DNA from: an uncultured Myxococcales bacterium
GTDB taxonomy: Bacteria; Myxococcota_A; UBA9042
Assembly (NCBI GenBank): GCA_903919145.1
Contig: CAIXGW010000041.1
Location: forward strand, 1-64,000
DNA: 64,000 bases
Reading direction: 5' to 3'
Part shown: positions 17,809 to 26,607 of the stretch, one piece after another
How positions within the stretch are numbered: position 1 is the first letter of the stretch
How the letters are laid out: every line of letters begins with the position of its first letter
Notes under the pieces: model-generated
Databases searched by the model: none
Told to the model about the DNA's origin: nothing
What the model saw: only the letters and a program-made list of their open reading frames with translations
Made by a program: the position numbers and the translations under genes

Positions 17809-20301
17809 TCACAGGGCCCTGCGGCGGCGCAGCCAGCCTACCCCGACCGCGGCCAGGCACAGCAGCCAAGTAGCTCCGGCGCCAGTAGAAGACCGTCCAG
17901 CGGCACAGCCATCGGCCGCCGCGCTCGCCTTGGGCGCTGGCTTGTTGGCCGCGGCACCATCGCTTGCGTCGGCTGCGCTGGCGTCCGCACTGCCCGCGTC
18001 GGTGGTCGGCTGGGCCGGTGCGGCAGTGGGTTCTTCGGCGTAGGTCAGCGTCTTGGGCAACAATTCCTCGGTGGTCGGCTCGCTCTGATCGTCCAAGGGC
18101 GCTGGCGCAAGGCCCGCGGGCTGGGCGCCGGCCTGCCAGAAAACATAAATATCATCAAGCACATACTTGCCAAGACCCCCTTGGCTCAGGCGCACTCGCT
18201 CCAGGCCGCCCCACGGGTCGTTGATCAGCACGCCGCCGTCATCGGCGCCGACGATCAGCACCCAGTGCCAGTCTTCTTTGCTGCCGTAGAAGCTGGCGTT
18301 GCCGCCCGGCCAGTGCACCCCCGCCACCACTGGCATGCCTGACTTCAGCGCGCCGGCAATGAACTTGGCGGCGCTCTCACTGATACAGTCGGCCTTGGCG
18401 CTGTAGCTGTGGGCGGGAACCAGACCTGCGGGCGCTTGCCCCCACAGCACCAGGCACTTGCCAGAGACTTGCTTGCCAGAAAGCTCATAGGTAGTGCCGG
18501 CATAGCCGCCGTGCTTCTTGCGCCAGGCGTTCTCTGTCACCGGGTCGTTGCCGGTCTTGCCATCGACCTCGCGCTCTACGCCCAGCAGCTGGTGCATCAT
18601 CGACAGCGACGTGATGGTGCAGCCCGAGTTGTGGATGGTCAGGCCGGGGCAGGTGCCCAGCTGGTCCGAAAAGTCCTTTTGATTCCAAACTTTCAGACCC
18701 TTGCCGGTCCAGACGTCCAGGCTGCCCTCAAACTGGCCGCAGCCGTTGGCGCTGGAGACTTTGAGCGAGCCGGTCGGCGGCTTGGGCGCGGCCCCGCTGT
18801 CTGGCATGGCGGGTTGGCAGAGGTCGGCTTGGCCGGCGGGCATCGCCTTGCAGCCGCCCGGGCAGGCAAAAGTCGAGGTGGCGGTGCCGCCGGAGCACTC
18901 GGTCAGCAGCGGGCCGTCACACCAGCCTCCATCAGATTTTCCTGAGCAGAAACAGGCTCCTTTGACCTTGCAGGCGGCCGCGGCTGGGGCCGGCTGACCG
19001 CAGCCCTTGGCGCAAGAGACCGCCTTGCCGACTTGGCCACCCACGCACTGGACCAGATCGGCGCCAGAGCACCAGGTGCCGTCGGTCTTGCCCGAACAGG
19101 GCCCAGCGCCAGAGGTTTTGCAGGCGTCGGGCACCCCGGGGGGCATGGGGATGCAGCCGCTGGGGCAGCTGAAGGCCCCTGCCATGGCCCCGCCTTTGCA
19201 GGTCAAGAGCTTGTCTCCGCTGCACCACGCGCCGTCGGCCTTGCCCGCACAGGCCTTGGTGGGGTCAAACGGCGGCGGGGCACAGGCGTCGGCGGCGCCA
19301 GCCGGGTGTTCCAGGCAGCCCTGGGCACAGTCCTTGCTGCCCACGACCTGGCCCCCCTTGCAGATCCTCAGCAATTGGTCTTGACACCACGGGCCATCGC
19401 CCTTGCCGGTGCAGGGGCCGTTGGGCAGCGGCGCCGGCTTGCACTGGTCGGCGACGCCGGCGGGTTGCTGCTGGCAGCCGTAGCTGCAGCTCTGGGCCGT
19501 GGCCACCTTGCCCGCTTGGCACTGCAGCAGCTGATCGCCGTCGCAGAAGCCGCCGTCGCCCTTGCCGGCGCAGGGGCCCGTGGCTGAGGGCGCCGCCTTG
19601 CACTGGTCAGCCACGCCCGGCGGCATCGACTGGCAGCCGTACGGGCAGAGCTGCGAAGCGGCCGTCTGGCCACCTTTGCACTGCAGCAGCTTGTCGGCGT
19701 CGCACCAGCTGCCATCGACCTTGGTGCTGCACGGGCCCGGCGCGGCAGGGCTGGCCTTGCAGATGTCGCTGACACCCGGTGGCTTTTGCTCGCAGCCGTT
19801 GGCACAGCTCTGGCTAGATGCGACCCCACCGGCTTTGCACTGCAGCAAATTGTCGCCGTCGCACCAGGCGCCATCGGCCTTGCCACTGCACGGCCCGCTG
19901 GGGGCTGGCGCGCCTTTGCACAGATCGGCCGTGCCGGCGGGCATCGACTGGCAGCCGTAGGGGCACGGCTTGGTCGAAGCGACCGCGCCGCCGCTGCACA
20001 TCAGCAAATTGCTGCCGTCGCACCAGGCGCCGTTCTGCTTGCCGGCACAGGGGCCGCTGGGGTTGGCGCACTTGTCTGGCACGCCTGGCGGCATGGAGAC
20101 GCAGCCGGCGCCGCAGCTCTGGCTGGCCGCGGTGCTGCCGCTCTTGCAGGTCACCAGGTTGTTGCCGTCGCACCACAGGCCATTTTGCTTGCCGGTGCAG
20201 AAGGCGGCCTGAGCTGGCGCGGCCCACAAGAGGCCACTGGCCGTCAGCACCATGCCGACCAGGACCGCGCCGGTTGCGCTGAACAGTCTGGAAAAAAACA
20301 T
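17809..20301 (-). CDS. Secreted multi-repeat Cys-rich protein with C39-like peptidase domain and MYXO-CTERM-like anchor
   Basis: Signal peptide MFFSRLFSATGAVLVGMVLTASGLLWAAPAQA; nine ~50-aa CxGKxDGxWCDGxxLLxCxGG repeats; GLTIHNSGCTITSLSMM...HWVLIVGADDGGVLINDPW; C-terminal DGCAAGRSSTGAGATWLLCLAAVGVGWLRRRRAL. Confidence 0.8.
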   Translation of the reverse strand: MFFSRLFSATGAVLVGMVLTASGLLWAAPAQAAFCTGKQNGLWCDGNNLVTCKSGSTAASQSCGAGCVSMPPGVPDKCANPSGPCAGKQNGAWCDGSNLLMCSGGAVASTKPCPYGCQSMPAGTADLCKGAPAPSGPCSGKADGAWCDGDNLLQCKAGGVASSQSCANGCEQKPPGVSDICKASPAAPGPCSTKVDGSWCDADKLLQCKGGQTAASQLCPYGCQSMPPGVADQCKAAPSATGPCAGKGDGGFCDGDQLLQCQAGKVATAQSCSYGCQQQPAGVADQCKPAPLPNGPCTGKGDGPWCQDQLLRICKGGQVVGSKDCAQGCLEHPAGAADACAPPPFDPTKACAGKADGAWCSGDKLLTCKGGAMAGAFSCPSGCIPMPPGVPDACKTSGAGPCSGKTDGTWCSGADLVQCVGGQVGKAVSCAKGCGQPAPAAAACKVKGACFCSGKSDGGWCDGPLLTECSGGTATSTFACPGGCKAMPAGQADLCQPAMPDSGAAPKPPTGSLKVSSANGCGQFEGSLDVWTGKGLKVWNQKDFSDQLGTCPGLTIHNSGCTITSLSMMHQLLGVEREVDGKTGNDPVTENAWRKKHGGYAGTTYELSGKQVSGKCLVLWGQAPAGLVPAHSYSAKADCISESAAKFIAGALKSGMPVVAGVHWPGGNASFYGSKEDWHWVLIVGADDGGVLINDPWGGLERVRLSQGGLGKYVLDDIYVFWQAGAQPAGLAPAPLDDQSEPTTEELLPKTLTYAEEPTAAPAQPTTDAGSADASAADASDGAAANKPAPKASAAADGCAAGRSSTGAGATWLLCLAAVGVGWLRRRRAL

Positions 20302-20767
20302 GGTTGCCTCCATTGGCACCCAAGGCCGCAACCTTGATCCGCTTGGCACGCGGACCTTGCTCTCAGGCCTTGGGCCCTGCTGCTGGGCCCTTTCATAGCC
20401 CCATCAAAGGCGGATCCAGAACCCGGAGCCAACCTAGGACATGGGGTAATAGCTGCGCCGCGGCTGCCCGTGGGGCTGGCTGCAGCGCCGAGCGTCGCGC
20501 TTTTTGCCGGGATTTTCAACGCCTGCTGCTGGCAGGGCCGTCCGTCGGGGTCTAGGGGTCCCAGCAACGCGGCTGGCGCCGCCGTGGGCAGGCCATCCGC
20601 AAGCGCACGACCCAGAAGCCTTCGATTTGGCCGTAAGCCCGTGGGCGAGCCGCTCGGACCTTGACAGTCGGCGGCGCCCCTCGCTTACTCTTGTCCTCTG
20701 GCTACACAGACCGCTGGGCTTGGACCTGGTGCTCTGGTCAAAGGCCGTGATTTCTTTAGAGGTCGCC

Positions 20768-21607
20768 ATGGACATGGTCTGGACTGTAACAATGCTTCTG
20801 CCGGTCGCCGCCGGCGTGGTGCTCGGCGTGGGCTCTGCAGTGCGGCGCCTGGCAGGGCGGCCGCGGCCGGGGCCAGACAATCAGGCGTCGCTGCTGTCTC
20901 GCGCTGGCGAAGTGGTGGCGGCTCTGCTGATCGGCGGTGCGGTGGTCGATGGCGCTGTGCGCGGTCAAGACCTGCTGGTCGATGTGCAGTGGACAATCAC
21001 CTTTGCCTTGGCGGCCGCGCTGGTGCAGATCTCCTTGGTGGCTGCCGGCATGCGCTTGATGGTCGGCGGGGCGCTGCCCAAGCTGTTGAGCCAAGGCAAC
21101 CTGGCCGCCGGGCTGTTGGCCGCAGGTCAAGAGCTGGCAACGGCGCTGGTGGTCGGCCACGCCTTGGTGGGGGCTGACTGGGCGGCGCTGGTGCCAGGGC
21201 TGGCCTTTGCGATCATCGGCTGGTTGGCGATGCAGCTGCTGGTGGCGGCCTTTCGCGCCTTGACGCCGTGGGATGATGCCGAGCACATCGCCGATGGCAA
21301 CGCCGCCTCCGCACTGTCTGGCGCGGGTCTGGTGCTGGCGGTCGGCCTGCTGGTCAGCCATGCGACGTCTGGTGAATTTGATGGCTGGGCCGCCTCGCTG
21401 CAGGCCTTTGCCGAGACCTGCGGCTTTGCGCTGTTGCTGGTGCCGGTGCGCGTCCTGTTCATTCAGGGCTTGCTGCTGCGCGGCGGGCTGCGCTGGCGCC
21501 ACGGCCTGCTCGACCAGCTGGTGGGCCAGCAGCGCAACCTTGGCGCCGCCGCCCTGGAAGCGGCCGGCTACGTCGGCACGGCCCTGGCGCTGCGGGCGGT
21601 GCTCTAG
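20768..21607 (+). CDS. DUF350-like integral membrane protein (two repeats)
   Basis: Duplicated multi-TM units with LSQGNLAAGLLAAGQELATALVV and IADGNAASALSGAGLVLAVGLLV. Confidence 0.7.
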   Translation: MDMVWTVTMLLPVAAGVVLGVGSAVRRLAGRPRPGPDNQASLLSRAGEVVAALLIGGAVVDGAVRGQDLLVDVQWTITFALAAALVQISLVAAGMRLMVGGALPKLLSQGNLAAGLLAAGQELATALVVGHALVGADWAALVPGLAFAIIGWLAMQLLVAAFRALTPWDDAEHIADGNAASALSGAGLVLAVGLLVSHATSGEFDGWAASLQAFAETCGFALLLVPVRVLFIQGLLLRGGLRWRHGLLDQLVGQQRNLGAAALEAAGYVGTALALRAVL

Positions 21608-21610
21608 CCA

Positions 21611-22918
21611 ATGCAGCCAAGCGCCCCTCTTGCCCCAGCTGCGCCCGTGCTTGCGGCCCTGGCGCCCGTTGACGACCAGGCCTACGCTGCACTGGCTCAG
21701 CGGATTATTGCCGATGGCTGGCTGCCCGACCCGTGGATCGACGGCTCGCCGCGCTTTGACCCGCAGGCCCTGGCACTGCCGGTCAGCCGAGTGGCCGCTC
21801 TGACCCGCGCTGCCGAGTCGGTCGCCGCGGCTTGTGACGAACTGTGCCGGCTGTGCGCCCAGAACCCGCAGCTGCTAGAGGGCCTGGCGATGACGCCATG
21901 GCAGCGCGCCATGTGGTTGGCCACGGCTCCGCTGTGGCATGGCTTGGCCCGGGCCGACGTTTTTGAGGTCGGCGACGGTGCCATTCAAGTTTGTGAAATC
22001 AATAGCGACACTCCCTCGGGCATGGCCGAAGCGGTGGTGCTCGGGCGGCTGCTGGCGGGCGAGCGCGATGCCAACCGCCACCTGCTGCGCCGCTGGGTGG
22101 AATTGGTGCGACAGGTGGCGCCGCCCACTGCGGGTCTGATCGGCCCGCCGGTTGCCGGCTTGCTGTGGCCGACCGAGCAGACCGAAGACCTGCCGATGCT
22201 GCTGATGTGGCAGCACGGCTTGGAGCAGGCGGGCTGGCAGGTGGTGCGCGGGTCGCCATTCAACCTGACGCTGGCCGCCGATGGCCGCGCGGCGCTGTTG
22301 GGCCAACCCTGCGATGTCATGGTGCGCCACTACAAGACCGACTGGTGGGGAGAGCGCCTGCCGGTGTGGCGAGACGAGGCGCGCCTGCCTGACACGGCGC
22401 CGCTGGCCCAGCAATTGGCGGTGCTGATGGAGGCGGGCTGGGCGGGCCGCACCGTCACCCTCAACCCCCTGGGGGCCGCTCTGCCGCAAAACAAGCGCTT
22501 CTACGCGTTGCTGTGGCAGATCCTTCGCGACCAGCCTGAGCAATTCAGCGCCGAGGCCCGCCAGGCGATCCGCGCGCACGTGCCGCCGACGTGGCGCCTT
22601 GAGGATCTGAGCACCGATCAGCTGCAGACCGAGCGCGAGCAGTGGGTCTTGAAGTCCGACTACGGCTGCGAAGGCGATGAGGTGGTGCTAGGCTGCCAAG
22701 TCACGCCGCTGGTGTGGGCGCAAGCGCTGGCCCAGGCGATACCGGGGCGCTGGGTGGCGCAACGGCGCTTCGATGCCGCGGTCGATCCAGAGGGCGCGCA
22801 GGTCAACTACGGCGTGTACTTGATCGGCGGGCAGGCTGCGGGCCTGCTGGCGCGGCGCTCGCCAGGAGCGACGGACCGGATGGCGCGGATGGCGGCAGTA
22901 GCCATCACACGGGAGTAG
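21611..22918 (+). CDS. Glutathionylspermidine synthase-like ATP-grasp amidoligase (GSP_synth, YgiC/YjfC-like)
   Basis: IQVCEINSDTPSGMAEA; HYKTDWWGERLPVW; WVLKSDYGCEGDEVVLG; VAQRRFDA. Confidence 0.8.
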   Translation: MQPSAPLAPAAPVLAALAPVDDQAYAALAQRIIADGWLPDPWIDGSPRFDPQALALPVSRVAALTRAAESVAAACDELCRLCAQNPQLLEGLAMTPWQRAMWLATAPLWHGLARADVFEVGDGAIQVCEINSDTPSGMAEAVVLGRLLAGERDANRHLLRRWVELVRQVAPPTAGLIGPPVAGLLWPTEQTEDLPMLLMWQHGLEQAGWQVVRGSPFNLTLAADGRAALLGQPCDVMVRHYKTDWWGERLPVWRDEARLPDTAPLAQQLAVLMEAGWAGRTVTLNPLGAALPQNKRFYALLWQILRDQPEQFSAEARQAIRAHVPPTWRLEDLSTDQLQTEREQWVLKSDYGCEGDEVVLGCQVTPLVWAQALAQAIPGRWVAQRRFDAAVDPEGAQVNYGVYLIGGQAAGLLARRSPGATDRMARMAAVAITRE

Positions 22919-22921
22919 TGG

Positions 22922-24274
22922 ATGACCGAGCCCAACAAGCCAATAGAACGCTTGGCCTTCTTTGACGAGCCCCAGCTGGTTGGCGCGCGCTGGTGGCAGC
23001 CGTCCGTTACCAGCTCGGCGGCGAGTTCGGTCAGCCGCCGCGCGGTGTTGGCGATTGTCGGCGGGTTCATTGGCATCCCGCTGTTGGTCGGCGTCGCTCA
23101 AACGTGCAGCAGTGAAGACGACGATCTGCCAGACGCCAATGCCCAGCTGCGCGCCCTTGAACTGCAGCAGGCCGAGGGTTGGGACGTCGGCAGCAAAGAC
23201 AAGCTGTGGCCGCCTCAGGACTTTGTCGATACCGACGTCGATGGCAGCACCGGCTGGCAGGCGCACGTGACCACGCTGCCCCAAGATTTTGCCGCCGGAT
23301 TGACCTACCAGTCCTGGCAGGTTCCCACCTTGTTGCAGATGCCTGGCTTGCCGGTCAATGCGTCTTTGGCCAAGCGACTCAAGCCTTTGCGCGATGCCGG
23401 GGTGACCAGCGGCTGGCGAATTGGCCGCGGCGTGGCCCACCTGTGGGCGCAGCTGCCCCAGCCGCCGATGGACACCTTGCTGGTCGTGGACTTGCCGGGG
23501 GCGCAAGCCGTGGCGGTGGCTGCGGCGCTGAGTGATCTGCTGGTGCCGGTGTGGGTTCTGGACGGCTGCCCCCATCCGCTGGGCGTGGTGCCCTGGCAGC
23601 GCACGCTGGGGGCCATGCTGTACCTGCTGCCGGAATTCAACAGGCAGAAAGCGCGTCGACCCCTGGCGGCACCACCCATGCTGGTCCTGGACGGCCAGCG
23701 ACTGGCCCCCTACAGCGATGAAGCCAGCCAATTCGACAACCGCAGCCTTGCCCAGCTGCCCCAGCCGCAGCAGCTGCAAAGTGCTGGTATTGCGCGGGTA
23801 TTGCTGCTGACCGACCTGACCCACGACCGCGACGACCTCAACACTCAGCTGGAGGCCATGGTCGCCAAAGGCATCGACGTGCGCCTGCTTCATGCCGGCG
23901 ATTTCAGCGGTGCGCTGCGCCAGGTGCCTGGGGATGCCCAGACCATGGAGTTGACTGCAGAAGAGCTGCAGTCGCTAGAATCCGGTGTGCCGGCTGGTCT
24001 TTTTGATCCCATGCTGCGCTGCCGTTTTGGCCCTTCGCCTGCCCATGAGCTGGCTTTCTGGCACATGCTCGGCTGGCATCTGGCCGCCCAGCCGCTGCCG
24101 CCCGGCGTCTACCCGACTCCGACCATGGCCTGGCGAATTGCCCCGCGCTACAGCGGCGCGCTGCGGGTTGGCAGCGTGCGCTATGGCCGCTGGCGCCCCT
24201 ACAGCCGCTCTTTTGGCTCTTCTAGTTCGCGCAGTGGGTCTTGGACGCGCAGCGGTGGCTCGTCTTTTGGGTGA
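22922..24274 (+). CDS. Membrane-anchored protein with Ser/Gly/Arg-rich C-terminal tail, encoded in the GSP-synthase operon
   Basis: One TM (RRAVLAIVGGFIGIPLLVGVAQTC); tail RSFGSSSSRSGSWTRSGGSSFG; tightly packed behind the GSP synthase gene. Confidence 0.65.
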   Translation: MTEPNKPIERLAFFDEPQLVGARWWQPSVTSSAASSVSRRAVLAIVGGFIGIPLLVGVAQTCSSEDDDLPDANAQLRALELQQAEGWDVGSKDKLWPPQDFVDTDVDGSTGWQAHVTTLPQDFAAGLTYQSWQVPTLLQMPGLPVNASLAKRLKPLRDAGVTSGWRIGRGVAHLWAQLPQPPMDTLLVVDLPGAQAVAVAAALSDLLVPVWVLDGCPHPLGVVPWQRTLGAMLYLLPEFNRQKARRPLAAPPMLVLDGQRLAPYSDEASQFDNRSLAQLPQPQQLQSAGIARVLLLTDLTHDRDDLNTQLEAMVAKGIDVRLLHAGDFSGALRQVPGDAQTMELTAEELQSLESGVPAGLFDPMLRCRFGPSPAHELAFWHMLGWHLAAQPLPPGVYPTPTMAWRIAPRYSGALRVGSVRYGRWRPYSRSFGSSSSRSGSWTRSGGSSFG

Positions 24275-24337
24275 AGCCAGCTGGCCAATTCTGTGGCCAA
24301 AACCTGGATTTTCTGCAGGCAATTGAGAGAGGCGACA

Positions 24338-24898
24338 ATGGCGTGGACGTTCTTTTCGCTGCAGATGGCCTTTGAGTCGCGGCCCGACGACACCTGGCGG
24401 CGCCATGTGCGCAATGCCATTGTCAGCGGTCAGGCCAACCAAGATGCCGAAGACAAGCGCAGGTTCTACCAGGAGCTGGTGCCGTTGCTGGTCGGCCGCC
24501 TGCCGCAGCTGCGCCGGGTGGCGTGGGACTTGCAGCGGACCGCCTCTACCCAAGCCGATTTTGACGAGTGGGTCACCGACTTGGAAGACAGCAGCGATGT
24601 CGAGCCCCCTGACCCCACTGCTGCCGAGCAAGAGGCGCGCCACGTGGTCGTGACGCTGCTGGTCTTGGCCGCTGGCGGCGGCAACGCGGACCAAGCGCTA
24701 GGAGAAGCCTGTGATTTTCCAGAAGATCGTTGGCTCAAGCGCCAGTCCCTGGCTCGGATCCTCAGCGTGGTGCCGATGTTGAGCTTCAGCTCCGTGCGCA
24801 GCGATGCCGTCTACCTGCAGCCCGGCCGCGGCCTTCCCGGCATGACGGCAGAGGAGCTGGAAGAGGGCTGGGTCGATATGGCGCTGGTTGAAGACTAA
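24338..24898 (+). CDS. DUF1517-like protein
   Basis: MAWTFFSLQMAFESRPDDTWRRHVRNAI ... EARHVVVTLLVLAAGGGN, resembling the DUF1517 pattern; same operon. Confidence 0.45.
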   Translation: MAWTFFSLQMAFESRPDDTWRRHVRNAIVSGQANQDAEDKRRFYQELVPLLVGRLPQLRRVAWDLQRTASTQADFDEWVTDLEDSSDVEPPDPTAAEQEARHVVVTLLVLAAGGGNADQALGEACDFPEDRWLKRQSLARILSVVPMLSFSSVRSDAVYLQPGRGLPGMTAEELEEGWVDMALVED

Positions 24899-25092
24899 GA
24901 ATTTGTCCAAGAACATCTCCAACAGATCCAAGCTGCTGGGTGGGTCGCAAGCTCACCGCCATGCGGCCGACTCGCCGCTCTCTGTCCAAGCCGGGCGACC
25001 GACGTGTTTTCGGATAGGTCCCAATTGCGCAACGGCTGGTGAAGCGGCATTCTCCCGGGCGGGCGCATTGCCTCGGGTTGCGGTGAATCGGC

Positions 25093-26493
25093 ATGGGTCA
25101 GACGCTTGGTCGCGCAGTCAACTGGACACGGACCCGCCAGCTGCCGGCGCTGCTGGCGCTTGGCCTGGCGGTCTCAGCCGGCACGGGGGCCTGCAAGGGC
25201 GGCGCCAGCCGCGGCGAGCCTGCGGCGCCGGTGCCCCCCAGCGCGGCGGCCAAGCCCTCGCAGCGCCAGCGGCCCGCCCCAGCTGCGGTCGCTGAAGTGG
25301 CTGTCGCCGCTGAGGTCACCAGCGCGGCGAGCCCACCGGAGGCCGTAGCCTCCGCTCCTCTGGCCGTGCGCCACGCGGTCGCCCAGATCCCGGCTACCGC
25401 CCCGGCGGCCGGCGTGCGCCTTGGCGAGCGCTGGGCAGCCGTTTGGCGCGCCGACCGGCACTGGCAGGCCCGGGCTTTTGATGCCGCCGGGCACACTGTG
25501 TGGAACGCACCGGCGGTGCCAGCCCAAGACGGGCCCATCGACGGGGTCTTGGCGACTGCCGCGGGCAGCAAGGTGTGGGTAGGGGCGGTGGCCGGCTTGC
25601 AGGTCGCCTGCTTGCAGGGCAGCGGCAGTGGAGGCGTCAAAGTCCTTCGCACGCCGCTCATCGGCTTGGTCGGCCAGAGCGACGGCAGCGCGGTGCTGGT
25701 GCTGGCCAGCGGCGGCCCGGGAGCACAACTGGCTAGGCTCAAAGAAGATTTTTCAGCTGTCTGGGAGAGAGAAGTGGCCTTGCCCGGCGCCGTGACCGCT
25801 GTGACGGCCACCTTGCGCGACGACCTGCTGCTGCTGGGCCGCGGCCAGGGCAGCACCGCCGGCTGGTGGGCGGCGCGCGTCGGACACAGCGACGGCGGCC
25901 TGGCATGGACGCGGGCAATTCCGGCCAAGAGCTTGCCCGCCGATGCCGATCTGTTGGCAGTCGCGCCCTCCTCGCGCGGTGCAGTACTCTACGCTGCGGA
26001 TCGCCGGGCGGCGCGCAGCTGGACGGTAGTGGCCCTGGATGCCAACGGCCATGTCGAGTGGTCGCAGCCCTTGGAGCGGCGCGCGCCGCGGGTGGTGGCG
26101 GCTGCGGCCCTGCAGGGGTCGTGGATGACCCAGACCCGCGATGGGCAGGTGCTGCTGCAGAGCCTTGAACCTATGGGAAAAGCGGGTGAAAGCTTGGCCG
26201 CCTATGCGCTTGACCTAGAAGAGCCCCTGGCCGTCGGCAGCGATGGCAGCGCCGCGTGGCTCATCAGCCGCGCCCCCCACCCAACGGGCAGTGGCAGTGA
26301 ATTGCTGTTTACGCGCTGGAGCTTGGGCGAGGGGACGGAGGCCCCCTCTTGCGATCCGGGGCCCTGCCAGGCCGTCCGCCGCAGTGGCGACCGTTGCAGC
26401 CGTACCACTTTGGCCGATGGCTCGGCTTGCGGCTCCAGCGCATCCTGTGCCGCCGGCGTGTGTGTGCGGAAGCGCTCCCAGCCTTCTCCCTAG
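25093..26493 (+). CDS. Putative lipoprotein, possibly beta-propeller-like
   Basis: Lipobox-like VSAGTGACKGG; repeated hydrophobic/Trp segments (VWRADRHWQARAFDAAGHTVWNAP...); C-terminal Cys-rich CDPGPCQAVRRSGDRCSR. Confidence 0.5.
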   Translation: MGQTLGRAVNWTRTRQLPALLALGLAVSAGTGACKGGASRGEPAAPVPPSAAAKPSQRQRPAPAAVAEVAVAAEVTSAASPPEAVASAPLAVRHAVAQIPATAPAAGVRLGERWAAVWRADRHWQARAFDAAGHTVWNAPAVPAQDGPIDGVLATAAGSKVWVGAVAGLQVACLQGSGSGGVKVLRTPLIGLVGQSDGSAVLVLASGGPGAQLARLKEDFSAVWEREVALPGAVTAVTATLRDDLLLLGRGQGSTAGWWAARVGHSDGGLAWTRAIPAKSLPADADLLAVAPSSRGAVLYAADRRAARSWTVVALDANGHVEWSQPLERRAPRVVAAAALQGSWMTQTRDGQVLLQSLEPMGKAGESLAAYALDLEEPLAVGSDGSAAWLISRAPHPTGSGSELLFTRWSLGEGTEAPSCDPGPCQAVRRSGDRCSRTTLADGSACGSSASCAAGVCVRKRSQPSP

Positions 26494-26607
26494 CAGCCCG
26501 TGGCCTGAATTTGCACAGAGTTATCTAGGCGTCATCGCTCGACGGCTGGGTACTTCTGCCACTGGGCTTCCCCAGCGGCGCCCGATTCCCCGTTGCTGTT
26601 CAAAGCT

